A stretch of 64,000 nucleotides of DNA from Novosphingobium piscinae (GTDB lineage Bacteria > Pseudomonadota > Alphaproteobacteria > Sphingomonadales > Sphingomonadaceae), in the NCBI RefSeq assembly GCF_014230355.1, contig NZ_JACLAX010000001.1, positions 248,001 through 312,000 on the forward strand. The letters are read 5' to 3'. Both the position numbers and the translations under genes were made by a program. The notes beneath the pieces are model-generated. The model saw only the letters and a program-made list of their open reading frames with translations. It did not search any database and was not told the origin of the DNA. Of the stretch, positions 16,771 through 25,540 are shown piece after piece (the stretch's first letter is position 1; each line of letters begins with the position of its first letter).

Positions 16771-19500
16771 ATGAAGTCGTTCCAAAGCCTGCTACTTGCC
16801 ACCAGCTGCATCATGCCGATCATGGCTGCGAGTGCCGCCTCGGCGCAGACCGTCCCCACCCCTGCCGACGCGGCGGAGACCCCGACCGAGGAGATCGTGG
16901 TCACCGGCACGCTGATCCGCGGCACCCAGGTGACCGGTTCGCAAACCATCAGCGTCGGTCGCGAGGACATCCAGGTCAAGGGTGCCACCACCACCAACGA
17001 ACTGCTGGGCGTGATCCCGCAGATCGCCAACACCTTCAACGGCCGGTTCGAAGGCGATCCGCGCGGCTTTTCGTCGGGCATCTCGATCACCAAGCCGAAC
17101 CTGCGCAACGTCCCCTCGTCCAACCAGACCTCTGGCGCCCTGACCCTCGTGCTGATCGACGGCATGCGCGCGACCCCGGTCGGTGTGGGCCAGGCCGCGA
17201 TCGACGTCGATCTCATTCCCGCCGTGATCATGGCCGGGATCGACGTGGTCACCGATGGCGGTTCGTCGCTCTACGGCGCCGACGCCGTGGCGGGCGTGCT
17301 CAACTTCCGCACCCTGCCGAAGTTCGACGGGATCAAGGTCGACGCCAATGCGTCGTTCGGCACCACGATCAAGCGCTACCAGACCTGGAACGGCTCGATC
17401 CTGGCCGGCAAGAGCTGGAACAGCGGCAACGCCTACATCGCTTTCAACCGCGACGAGCGCACCGAGGTGGTCAACCGCGACGTGCCCTGGAATGACCCGC
17501 GGGTTTACAACGCCGCGGGCGTGGGCAGCTTCACCTTCACCCAGTGCGCCACTCCGGTCGGCACCGAGGCCCGCTGGTTCCGCTTCGGTCCGGGCGCTGC
17601 CCAGTTCACCAACAACCCCGCTGCCCCCGGCGCCGGACCCTCGTTCCCGGTGGGTTCGCCCTGCGACGGCGTCTCGGCCTCGACCTACCTGCCCAAGCAG
17701 ACCCGCACCAACGTCTACGGCAAGCTCACCCAGACGCTGTCCGACAGCCTCGAGCTGCGCGTGACTGCCTACTGGAGCAAGCGCGATACCGAGTTCAGCA
17801 TCCTGCCGCGCGGTTTCACCGCCGCAGGCAGCCCGCTGACCACCGGCGCGCTGGTCGGCGCGGCCTTCCCGAATGCGGCGGTCGGCAGCATTACTGCGGT
17901 CCCTGGCGGCACCAGCTTCTCGTTCGCGCCCAACGCGGCCTACGTCAACGCGCCGAACCGCGTCGGCTTCGAGACCTGGGGCGTCTCGCCCGAGCTGACC
18001 TGGGCAGTGACCAGCGACTGGCAGGTGCGCGCCAATGCCCACTTCGGCAAGTCGGTCAACTACCAGGCCTTCCCGAACGTCGATACGGTCAAGGCCCAGT
18101 GCTACATTACCGGCTGCACCGGCGTTGCCGCGGGCCAGCTCAACCCGTTCAACGTCGGCGCGGCCAGCGCGGCGGTGATCACCGACATCCTGAACTACGA
18201 GAACGCGCAGGACATGACGCAGAAGATGCTGCTCATGCGCGCCGTGGCGGATGGTCCGCTGTTCCCGCTGCCGGGCGGCGATGCCAAGCTCGCGGTCGGC
18301 CTCGAATACCAGAAGAACTGGGCCGCCACGCGCCTCACGGCCGGTCCGGTCGGCTCGATCGACGCCCTGCCCTTCCGTGAGACCAACCGGAACGCCAAGT
18401 CGTTCTACGGCGAACTCTCGCTGCCAGTGACCAGCTTCGCCACGGTCAACGGCTCGATCCGCCATGATGACTACAGCGATTTCGGGGGGACGACCAATCC
18501 GAACATCGGCCTGACGCTCACGCCGGTCGAAGGGCTGAAGATCTTCGCGCACTGGAACAAGTCGTTCAACGCGCCGACCGCGATCGACAACCTGGCGATC
18601 GCCACCGGCCGGTTCGCCTGCGGCATCTATGTGCCGGGCGGCACCGCCGCCCAGCGGCCGAACGATCCGCTCGGCCGCGATACCAGCAGGCAGGGCTCCT
18701 GCGCCCTCGTGCTGCAGGGTTCGGCTCCCGGCCTGAAGCCGCAGACCGCCAACAGCTGGGCCGTGGGCTTCGAGGCCACCCCGCTCGACGGGCTGCGGTT
18801 CGGGGCGAACTTCTACTCGATCGACCTCAAGAACGCGCTGGGCAACCTGAACCCGGCCAACCAGGCGACCTACACCACCAACCCCGATCTCTACACCTAC
18901 AACCTCACGGCGGCGCAGTACTCGGCGATCCTCGCCGGCCTGACCAACGGCGGGCAGCTGGGCGCGCAGCAGGTCGCCTCGAACATTGCCATCGTGGTCG
19001 ATACCCGCACTGGCAACCTCAATGCCGCCAAGCTCGAAGGCGTCGATTTCACCGCCGCGATCGACCAGGATACCCGGCTCGGCCGGTTCGGTCTGGGCCT
19101 CAACGGGACCCTGGCCACCCGGGCCCGGGTGCTCGCCAATGGCGTGGCGGTGAACCAGCTGAACGTCGGGCAATCGCGCTTTACCGCGACCACTTACCTC
19201 GCCTGGAGCAAGGGGCCGCTGTCGAGCCGCATCACCGTCAACTACTCGGGCAAGGCGCGGGACGAAGCCGGCGACAATCTCGGCAACGTCGATCGCAAGC
19301 CTTTCACCCTGACCAACGTCAACTTCGGCTATGACTTCAGCAAGACCAGCCCGCTGAGCGGACTGTCGCTGCGGCTGATCGTCGACAACGTGTTCGACGT
19401 TGAGCCCGAGCGGGTGCGGCGCCTCAACACCAACAATCCGCCCTACTTCCGCTGGACGCTGGGCCGGGTGATCAAGCTGGGCGCTACCTTCCAGATGTAG
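16771..19500 (+). CDS. TonB-dependent outer-membrane receptor
   Basis: The ATG at 16771 follows a good ribosome-binding site and opens a signal peptide (MKSFQSLLLATSCIMPIMAA, cleavage after SAQ near residue 26). The mature protein starts with a TonB-box-like EEIVVTGTLIRG, then a plug domain (about 55-175, GGSSLYGADAVAGVLNFRT) and a 22-strand barrel ending in a hydrophobic strand with terminal aromatic residue (LGATFQM). Total 909 residues. It imports a ligand across the outer membrane using TonB energy. Its place in the catabolic island suggests an organic substrate rather than iron. A strong terminator follows. Confidence 0.93.
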   Translation: MKSFQSLLLATSCIMPIMAASAASAQTVPTPADAAETPTEEIVVTGTLIRGTQVTGSQTISVGREDIQVKGATTTNELLGVIPQIANTFNGRFEGDPRGFSSGISITKPNLRNVPSSNQTSGALTLVLIDGMRATPVGVGQAAIDVDLIPAVIMAGIDVVTDGGSSLYGADAVAGVLNFRTLPKFDGIKVDANASFGTTIKRYQTWNGSILAGKSWNSGNAYIAFNRDERTEVVNRDVPWNDPRVYNAAGVGSFTFTQCATPVGTEARWFRFGPGAAQFTNNPAAPGAGPSFPVGSPCDGVSASTYLPKQTRTNVYGKLTQTLSDSLELRVTAYWSKRDTEFSILPRGFTAAGSPLTTGALVGAAFPNAAVGSITAVPGGTSFSFAPNAAYVNAPNRVGFETWGVSPELTWAVTSDWQVRANAHFGKSVNYQAFPNVDTVKAQCYITGCTGVAAGQLNPFNVGAASAAVITDILNYENAQDMTQKMLLMRAVADGPLFPLPGGDAKLAVGLEYQKNWAATRLTAGPVGSIDALPFRETNRNAKSFYGELSLPVTSFATVNGSIRHDDYSDFGGTTNPNIGLTLTPVEGLKIFAHWNKSFNAPTAIDNLAIATGRFACGIYVPGGTAAQRPNDPLGRDTSRQGSCALVLQGSAPGLKPQTANSWAVGFEATPLDGLRFGANFYSIDLKNALGNLNPANQATYTTNPDLYTYNLTAAQYSAILAGLTNGGQLGAQQVASNIAIVVDTRTGNLNAAKLEGVDFTAAIDQDTRLGRFGLGLNGTLATRARVLANGVAVNQLNVGQSRFTATTYLAWSKGPLSSRITVNYSGKARDEAGDNLGNVDRKPFTLTNVNFGYDFSKTSPLSGLSLRLIVDNVFDVEPERVRRLNTNNPPYFRWTLGRVIKLGATFQM

Positions 19501-19537
19501 GCCGCACGGCTCAGGCCGCAGTCCTTGCGGGGGGGGG

Positions 19538-19568
19538 ATCGGCCCGGGAGCTTGGCTCCCGGGCCGAT
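19538..19568 (+). terminator. Hairpin terminator after the TonB receptor
   Basis: A 14-base perfect stem, ATCGGCCCGGGAGC pairing with GCTCCCGGGCCGAT, closes a three-base TTG loop 37 bases after the receptor stop. The stem is very GC-rich. The following bases (TGCCTTAAG) contain only a short T run, so termination may be partly factor-dependent. It separates the receptor from the SDR gene at 19663. Confidence 0.7.
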
Positions 19569-19662
19569 TGCCTTAAGGGCCCGAGCCGAGCGCTCCATCG
19601 CCGGAGGGATAGGCGGTCCCCGCGCATTGTCCACTGCATCCGGTCATGCAACTCTGACGGGG

Positions 19663-20487
19663 ATGGAACACAGGACCGCGATCGTCACGGGGGCCAGCGC
19701 CGGGATCGGCCGGGCCGCAGCCGCCCAGTTGCTCGACGCCGGCTGGCGCGTCATCGGCATCGGCCGCGATCCGCTGCGCACCGCCGACACAGCCGCCGCG
19801 CTCGCTTCGCCACGGTTCACGATGCTCCGCGCCGACCTGTCCTCGCTGGTTGCTATCGCCGGTCTGGCGGCCGAGCTGCTGCGCCTCGCCCCCCGGATCG
19901 ATGCCCTGCTCAACGTGGCGGGCGGGGTTCAGGCCGAACGCCGCACCACGGCTGAAGGGTTCGAGGTCACCTTCGCCGCCAATCATCTGGCCCCCTTCAT
20001 GCTCACCACCCGGCTGCTGCCGGCGCTGCTGCCGGGCGGGCGGGTGATCGCCGTCTCCTCGAGCGGGCACGAGTACTGCCGGGGTCTCAACTGGGACGAC
20101 CTTGATTTCACCACCGGCTGGCTCAGCGGCGCGGCCTATTGCCAGGCCAAGCTGGCCAACATCCTGTTCACCCGCGAACTGGCGCGCCGCTATGGCCCGG
20201 AAGGACTGGTGGCCCACGCCATGCACCCCGGCGTGGTCGACAGCAATTTCGCCAGCCATTGTGACGCCCCGATGAAGGCGCATATGGAGGCGATCCGGCC
20301 CGAGGCGGTTGCGCCCGAGGTCCCGGCCCGCACGCTGTGCTGGCTGGCAGGCGATCCGGCCCCGGCCCTGGTGAACGGACGGTACTTTCACGCCATGGCC
20401 GAAGCCGCATGCAGCGTAGAGGCGCAGGACGATGCCGCGGCGGCGCGGCTGTGGCAGGTCAGCGCAGAACTCACGGCGGCCTACTGA
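19663..20487 (+). CDS. Short-chain dehydrogenase, retinol-dehydrogenase-like
   Basis: The ATG at 19663 (MEHRTAIVTGASAGIG) is chosen because the cofactor loop TGASAGIG then begins about 9 residues in; the open frame further upstream crosses the terminator. The 274 residues include NVAGG, a serine in VSSSGH, and the catalytic pair in YCQAK. The pattern with SSSGH and YxxxK followed by LANILFTREL resembles retinol/WW-domain-type SDRs that act on hydrophobic alcohols. It stands between the receptor and a convergent DUF1330 gene, so it is probably monocistronic. Confidence 0.88.
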   Translation: MEHRTAIVTGASAGIGRAAAAQLLDAGWRVIGIGRDPLRTADTAAALASPRFTMLRADLSSLVAIAGLAAELLRLAPRIDALLNVAGGVQAERRTTAEGFEVTFAANHLAPFMLTTRLLPALLPGGRVIAVSSSGHEYCRGLNWDDLDFTTGWLSGAAYCQAKLANILFTRELARRYGPEGLVAHAMHPGVVDSNFASHCDAPMKAHMEAIRPEAVAPEVPARTLCWLAGDPAPALVNGRYFHAMAEAACSVEAQDDAAAARLWQVSAELTAAY

Positions 20488-20514
20488 CGCGCGCTGGTCA
20501 GGCTGCCCGCCGAG

Positions 20515-20820
20515 TCAGCCGAGGCCCTCAACCAGCACAACCCGCCAGTCCGCCGCGCCGACCCGGAGCGCCAGCGCCTCGCGGTAGGCGGGGCTGTCGT
20601 ACCAGGCGCGCGCCTGCTCAAGCGAAGGGAAACGCAAAATGACGACCCCGTCGGGCGCTGTCCCCTCAAGCGCCTCGACCTGGCCATAGACCGCCAGCGG
20701 GGCGATGCCGTAGCGCTCCTGCCAGTCAACCGCATTGGCGCGATTGAGCCGCGAGTACTCCGCCATGCCCGCCGCGTCACGGACCGGGGTTTCCCGATAG
20801 ACCAGGATGTAGGCGGTCAT
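20515..20820 (-). CDS. DUF1330 family protein
   Basis: A small protein of 101 residues with the dimeric ferredoxin-like fold of DUF1330: MTAYILVYRETPVRD at the start, then PLAVYGQVEALEG and ILRFPSLEQARAWYDSPAY, the family signature region. These proteins are related to monooxygenase/muconolactone-isomerase-type folds; the function is not established. It begins 10 bases after the stop of the flavin oxidoreductase gene on the same strand, so they share a transcript and may act on the same compound. Confidence 0.88.
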   Translation of the reverse strand: MTAYILVYRETPVRDAAGMAEYSRLNRANAVDWQERYGIAPLAVYGQVEALEGTAPDGVVILRFPSLEQARAWYDSPAYREALALRVGAADWRVVLVEGLG

Positions 20821-20830
20821 AGCGGGCAGG

Positions 20831-21958
20831 TCACGACAGCTCGGCCAGCGCCTGGGAGGTGAACGGCAGCAACTCGTCGACCCGGCCTTCGCGCACCTGG
20901 CGCACCCAGTGCGGGTTGGTGATCAGGGCGCGTCCGACCGCGATCATGTCGAACTCGTCGCGCTCCATCCGCTGGATCAGATCCCCGATCCCGGCCGTGC
21001 TGGCGTGCTGGTCGCTGAAGGTGCGCAGGAAATCGCCGTTCAAACCGACCGAGCCGACGCTGATCGTCCGCGCGCCGGTCAGCTTGCGGGCCCAGCCCGC
21101 AAAGTTCAGGCCGTGCTCGCCATCCAGCTCGGGGAACTCGGGCTCCCAGAAGCGGCGCTGCGAGCAGTGCAGCACGTCCACCCCGGCTTCGACCAGTGGC
21201 AGGAGCCAGTCGGTCATCTCGGCGGGGGTCGGCGCGAGCTTGGCGCCAAGTGCCTGCTGCTTCCACTGGCTGACCCGCAGGATCAAGGGAAAACCGGGGC
21301 CTACCGCCGCCCTGATCTGGCCGACGATCTCGGCCGCGAAGCGCGACCGTTCGCGCAGCGTCGGACCGCCGTAGCGATCGCTACGCAGGTTGGTTGCCGC
21401 CCAGAAGAACTGATCGATCAGATAGCCGTGCGCCCCATGCACCTCGACGCAGTCGAAGCCGAGTCGGCGGGCGTCGCCGGCGGCCTTGGCAAAGGCTGCC
21501 ACGGTGTCGGCCACGGCTTCCTCGGTCATGGCCATGCCGCGCGGCTGATCCGGGCCGAGCAGGCCTGACGGGCTCTCAACCGGAACCTCCGGCTCCCAGT
21601 CGGTCGTCGCGCTGCGCACCGCGCCAGTGTGCCAGATCTGCGGGGCGATCCGGCCGCCCACGCCATGCACCGCGCCAACGACCTCGCGCCATCCCTCCAA
21701 AGCGTCCCCGAAGAACTGCGGCACGTTGGGTTCGTTGCGCGAGGCCGGCCGGTCGACCACGACCCCCTCGGTGACGATCAGGCCCACTCCGCCCTCAGCG
21801 CGGCGACGGTAGTACTCTGCCTGAGCAGACCCGACCCGGCCATCGATCGCGAAACTCCGGGTCATGGGAGCCATGACAATGCGGTTGGGCAGGGTGAGTG
21901 TGCCGATCGTGATTGGCTGGAAAAGAACGTCAGCTGAACTGGTCATCTGGGGCATCAT
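20831..21958 (-). CDS. Old Yellow Enzyme family NADH:flavin oxidoreductase
   Basis: The 375-residue TIM-barrel flavoprotein has FQPITIGTLTLPNRIVMAPMTR at the N-terminus (conserved start of OYE barrels), HTGAV, the active-site segment VEVHGAHGYLIDQFFW, and a phosphate-binding loop near FDMIAVGRALITNP. OYE enzymes use FMN and NAD(P)H to reduce C=C bonds next to carbonyls, including in terpenoid and steroid enones. Three in-frame ATGs (21958, 21955, 21946) make the exact start uncertain. It precedes the DUF1330 gene and follows marR, both on the same strand. Confidence 0.92.
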   Translation of the reverse strand: MMPQMTSSADVLFQPITIGTLTLPNRIVMAPMTRSFAIDGRVGSAQAEYYRRRAEGGVGLIVTEGVVVDRPASRNEPNVPQFFGDALEGWREVVGAVHGVGGRIAPQIWHTGAVRSATTDWEPEVPVESPSGLLGPDQPRGMAMTEEAVADTVAAFAKAAGDARRLGFDCVEVHGAHGYLIDQFFWAATNLRSDRYGGPTLRERSRFAAEIVGQIRAAVGPGFPLILRVSQWKQQALGAKLAPTPAEMTDWLLPLVEAGVDVLHCSQRRFWEPEFPELDGEHGLNFAGWARKLTGARTISVGSVGLNGDFLRTFSDQHASTAGIGDLIQRMERDEFDMIAVGRALITNPHWVRQVREGRVDELLPFTSQALAELS

Positions 21959-22024
21959 CCTGTCTGCGCTGGCGTCGTCCTGGGCGGGATCGTGGTGCCG
22001 GCCAAGCCAAACTTGTTCAACCCC

Positions 22025-22576
22025 TTAAGCATCTCCGCGCCGGGTAGCCACGAAATCCCGGGCGAGCGCCGTGTGCAGTGCCGCCGCGATCCGCTCGAGC
22101 GCCATCTGGTCGGCGGTTTCAAGCGCATGGAAGCGCCGGACGAACCGGCCCTGTGTCTCAAGATCGCGGGCGATGGCCGCAACCCGGTCGGCGCCCTCTG
22201 CGGTCAGCGTGATCGGGCGGCTGCGCTGATCCAGCGGGTCTGGGGTGCAGATCAGCAGCCCGGCGGAGGCGAGCCGACGCACGCGGCCGCTTAGCGCGGC
22301 GTTGGTGACGTTCAGAGCCTGGGCCAGATCGGTCGCTCGCAAGGGTTCGGGCGCCCGCATCATGAGTGCGCCCAGCAGGTGGAAGTCGGCGATGCTCAGA
22401 CCGTGGCGCCCGCTCACGGCATTGAGGTCCGTCGCCATCAGCTGACCGATCTTGTAGAGATGCCAGATCGCGCCGAAATGGCGGACGTCGAGCCCGGCCT
22501 CGGCGAAGAAGGCCTTGCCCGCGGCGAGTTGCTCGGCCGGGACGACGGAACCGGCGGGTCCAGCGGTGCGGGGCAT
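22025..22576 (-). CDS. MarR family transcriptional regulator
   Basis: A 183-residue protein whose middle (about 55-140) is a MarR winged helix: LSIADFHLLGALMMRAPEPL, LAQALNVTNAALSGRVRRLASAG (recognition helix) and a wing with DQRSRPITLTAEG, the classic DxRxxxxxLT motif. MarR proteins sense phenolic or other small aromatic compounds. The gene is upstream of the OYE gene on the same strand with a 66-base gap that probably contains the OYE promoter, making the oxidoreductase its likely target. Confidence 0.92.
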   Translation of the reverse strand: MPRTAGPAGSVVPAEQLAAGKAFFAEAGLDVRHFGAIWHLYKIGQLMATDLNAVSGRHGLSIADFHLLGALMMRAPEPLRATDLAQALNVTNAALSGRVRRLASAGLLICTPDPLDQRSRPITLTAEGADRVAAIARDLETQGRFVRRFHALETADQMALERIAAALHTALARDFVATRRGDA

Positions 22577-22907
22577 TCAGCCTGCCCCGCCGAGGCCATT
22601 CGCGGCGTCCTGAGAGGGTACCGGCCTTGCGGGCCGGATTGGCGGGACGGCAGGGCGCTGGCGGCTGCTGTTCATCGCGTGGACCTCGCTTGATCTGGGC
22701 CACTGTTCCCATCGTGAGCGGCCCCGATGGCATATCCGCCCGCTTGGCCGGTGCAACCGCAGCCTTGGCCCATCGCCGCCGCGATGGGCGCCCCGTTGAC
22801 GCTCCGTCGCAACCTCGGGATCGGCGTCGATCGCGGCGACAACATGGTTGGCAAGACCCGGCTGCCGCCCTAGCGCTGGGGCATTGTCACCCACTCCGGA
22901 GACCAGT
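22577..22907. other. Divergent intergenic region, no gene supported
   Basis: A 331-base gap between marR (leftward) and the crotonase (rightward). Open frames through it are weakly coded and lack ribosome-binding sites. I see no strong palindrome or terminator. The only clear element is GGAG at about 22898-22901, six bases before the crotonase GTG start. Promoters for both flanking genes should lie here. Confidence 0.4.
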
Positions 22908-23708
22908 GTGGAGCCGTTCCTTCTTGTCGAGCGCGAAGGCGCGGTCCTGACCGCGACGATCAACCGTCCCGCCCTGCGCAATGCGATCACCGCCAAGCCG
23001 GACATGGAGGCCTTTGTGGCTTTCATCGATTCGGTTACGGCAGACGACACGGTCCGAGCCGTGGTCCTCACGGGAGCTGGGTCGGCGTTCTGCGCGGGCG
23101 GCAACGTCAAGGACATGGCCAACCGCGAAGGCATGTTCGCGGGCGAGCCCTATGACCAGCGTAACGGCTACCGCCGCGGCATCCAGAAGGTGGCCCAGGC
23201 GCTCTACGAACTGGAGGTTCCGGTGGTGGCTGCGGTCAACGGTCCGGCCATCGGCGCCGGGCTCGACCTTGCCTGCATGTGCGACATCCGCATCGCGTCC
23301 GAGACTGCGCTGTTCGCCGAGAGCTTCGTCAAGCTCGGCCTGATCCCGGGCGATGGCGGCGCCTGGTTCCTGCCGCGGTTGATCGGCCTGCCCCGGGCGA
23401 CGGTGATGTCGCTGACCGGCGATCCGATCGATGCCGCCACGGCGCTGGCCTATGGCCTGGTGCACGAGGTGGTGCCGGGCGACCGCCTGTTGGAAACCGC
23501 CAGAGCGATGGCGCAGCGCATCGCGGCAAACCCCGGCCACGCGACGCGGTTGGCCAAGCGCCTGCTGCGCGAGGCGCAGGACATGAAGCTAGCGCCGTTG
23601 CTCGAGCTTTCGGCGGCCTATCAGGCGCTGGCGCATCATACGCCCGAGCATCAGGAGGCGGTTGCCGCCTTTGTCGAGAAGCGGCCGCCGCGGTTCAACG
23701 GGGGCTGA
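22908..23708 (+). CDS. Crotonase-fold protein (enoyl-CoA hydratase/isomerase family) with altered catalytic residues
   Basis: A GTG at 22908 preceded by GGAG gives 266 residues. Crotonase signatures are SAFCAGGNVKDM (oxyanion hole) and NGPAIGAGLDLACMCDIRIA. Where rat crotonase has Glu144 this protein has Asp (GLDLA), and the Glu164 position reads Phe in FAESFVKLG; IPGDGGAWFLPRLIG follows. It is thus unlikely to be a standard hydratase and may be an isomerase, hydrolase or C-C lyase of a CoA ester. It stands alone between marR and the MFS gene, 122 bases upstream of the latter. Confidence 0.88.
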   Translation: MEPFLLVEREGAVLTATINRPALRNAITAKPDMEAFVAFIDSVTADDTVRAVVLTGAGSAFCAGGNVKDMANREGMFAGEPYDQRNGYRRGIQKVAQALYELEVPVVAAVNGPAIGAGLDLACMCDIRIASETALFAESFVKLGLIPGDGGAWFLPRLIGLPRATVMSLTGDPIDAATALAYGLVHEVVPGDRLLETARAMAQRIAANPGHATRLAKRLLREAQDMKLAPLLELSAAYQALAHHTPEHQEAVAAFVEKRPPRFNGG

Positions 23709-23830
23709 AACCGGTGGCCCGCCGCGTGAAGGCTTGCGCTCGCTCACCAATTCGGGATTAAGCTGCGACAGGCCCGCGCCGGATCGGCGGGCTGGCCACG
23801 GCGGGCCCCGGACAACCCGGGCAGGTTGCG

Positions 23831-25522
23831 ATGAGGAGAGCCGAGGACGTGACCCAGCCGCCCGACGCGTCGCCTCCGGCCGACCGCGCGACCAGCCTGC
23901 TCGCCCCGCTGGCCAACCCGACCTACCGCAACATCTGGATGGCGAGTTTCGTCGCCAATTTTGGCCAGCTGATCCAGGGCGTCGGCGCGGCCTGGGAGAT
24001 GACTCGGCTGACCGGATCGCCCGAGATGGTGGCGCTGGTCCAGACCGCGATGTTCCTGCCCTCGATGCTGCTCTCGCTGGTCTCGGGGGCGATCGCCGAC
24101 GTGTTTGACCGGCGCAAGGTGGCGCTACTGGGCTATGCCATCGCCATGGCCGCCGCGGCGGCCATGGCCTCGATCAGCTATGCCGGGTGGCTGACCCCCT
24201 GGGTGCTGCTGGGCTTCTGCTTCGCGATCGGTTGCGGATCGGCGCTGTTTGCGCCTTCGTGGCAGGCCTCGGTGAGCGAGCAGGTCGAGCCGCGCCATCT
24301 GCCCTCGGCCATTGCGCTTGGGACGATCAGCTACAACGCGGCACGCTCGATCGGCCCCGCGCTGGGCGGCGCCGTGGTGGCCGCCTTTGGCGCCATGGCC
24401 GCCTTCGTCGCCAATGCCTTGTGCTATCTGCCCTCGATGCTGGCCTTCTACCTGTGGAAGCGGCCACAGGTGCCTTCGCGCTTCGAGCCTGAGCGGATCG
24501 ACCGCGCCGTGATCGGCGGCGTGCGCTATTCGCTCCACTCGCCGCAGATCCGCATCGTCATCGTGCGAGCCTTCATCGCGGTTCTCGGCAGTTCGGCCGT
24601 CACGGCGCTGACCCCGCTGATTGCCAAGGATCTGCTTGGCGGCAATGCCGCGACCTATGGCTTGCTGCTCGGCATCTTCGGCGTGGGGGCGGTCATCGGG
24701 GCAAGTTTCGTTGGCCAGATCCGGGCCCGGTTCGACATGGAAACCGCGGTGCGGTTCTGCGCGCTGGCTGCCGGTACCGGGACCGCGATCGCCGGGCTGA
24801 GCCGCTCGCTGCCCCTCACCGCACTGGGCCTGCTCCTGGCGGGTGGTCCGTCGATGATCATGCTGGCGCTGTTCAACGTCAACGTCCAGCTATCGGCGCC
24901 GCGCTGGGTGACCGGACGGGCCCTGTCGTTCTACAATACCGCGACCACGGCCGGCATTTCGGTGGGTGCCTGGCTGTGGGGCGTGGCCGCGCATGGCCTC
25001 GGTACGGGTCCCGCCCTGGTCGTGTCCGGCGCCTGTCTGGCCGCGACCGTGCTGCTTGGGCGCATCATGCCGATCCCGACCGTGGCGGGACCGCTCCTGC
25101 CATCGCAGCTGGAACGGGCCGACCCCGAGACCAGCCTGGCGATCACACCGCGCAGCGGGCCGATCGTGATCGAGATCGACTATCTGGTGCGCGAGGAGCA
25201 CGCCCGCGCCTTCTATGCGGTGATGCAGGAGCTGCGCGGCGCGCGGACCCGCAGCGGGGCCTTCGACTGGTCGCTGGCGCGGGACCTGCAGGATCCCCGG
25301 CTATGGACCGAACGCTATCACTGTCCGACCTGGGCCGACTACATGCGCCAGCGCAACCGGCTGAGCGCGGCCGACGAGGAGTTGCAGCACCAGGCAAACA
25401 GCTTTTACGATCATCAGCCGGCTGACCGTGTGCGGCGGCGGCTGGAGCGTCCCTATGGGTCGGTGCGCAGCAGTGCCGATGCACCGGATCGCGGCGACAG
25501 CTACGGGCCCATCTCGTTCTGA
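23831..25522 (+). CDS. MFS exporter with C-terminal cytosolic domain (MFS_3/EntS-like)
   Basis: A 563-residue protein. Residues about 25-415 form 10-12 hydrophobic helices with the MFS loop motif DVFDRRKVALLG between helices 2 and 3; PTYRNIWMASFVANFGQLIQGVGAAWEM opens the first helices. The last 130 residues are hydrophilic (IVIEIDYLVREEHARAFYAVMQE, then WTERYHCPTWADYMRQRNRLS) and resemble a dimeric monooxygenase-like ferredoxin fold, as in the MFS_3 family of secretion permeases. It probably expels a toxic intermediate or siderophore-like compound. Substrate unknown. Confidence 0.88.
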   Translation: MRRAEDVTQPPDASPPADRATSLLAPLANPTYRNIWMASFVANFGQLIQGVGAAWEMTRLTGSPEMVALVQTAMFLPSMLLSLVSGAIADVFDRRKVALLGYAIAMAAAAAMASISYAGWLTPWVLLGFCFAIGCGSALFAPSWQASVSEQVEPRHLPSAIALGTISYNAARSIGPALGGAVVAAFGAMAAFVANALCYLPSMLAFYLWKRPQVPSRFEPERIDRAVIGGVRYSLHSPQIRIVIVRAFIAVLGSSAVTALTPLIAKDLLGGNAATYGLLLGIFGVGAVIGASFVGQIRARFDMETAVRFCALAAGTGTAIAGLSRSLPLTALGLLLAGGPSMIMLALFNVNVQLSAPRWVTGRALSFYNTATTAGISVGAWLWGVAAHGLGTGPALVVSGACLAATVLLGRIMPIPTVAGPLLPSQLERADPETSLAITPRSGPIVIEIDYLVREEHARAFYAVMQELRGARTRSGAFDWSLARDLQDPRLWTERYHCPTWADYMRQRNRLSAADEELQHQANSFYDHQPADRVRRRLERPYGSVRSSADAPDRGDSYGPISF

Positions 25523-25540
25523 GGAACGACCCGGGCCGCG

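Noticed and set aside
16792..19173. Minus-strand frame of 793 codons opposite the TonB receptor
   Set aside because: Antisense shadow of the receptor caused by GC-rich codons; no recognisable domain or start signal.
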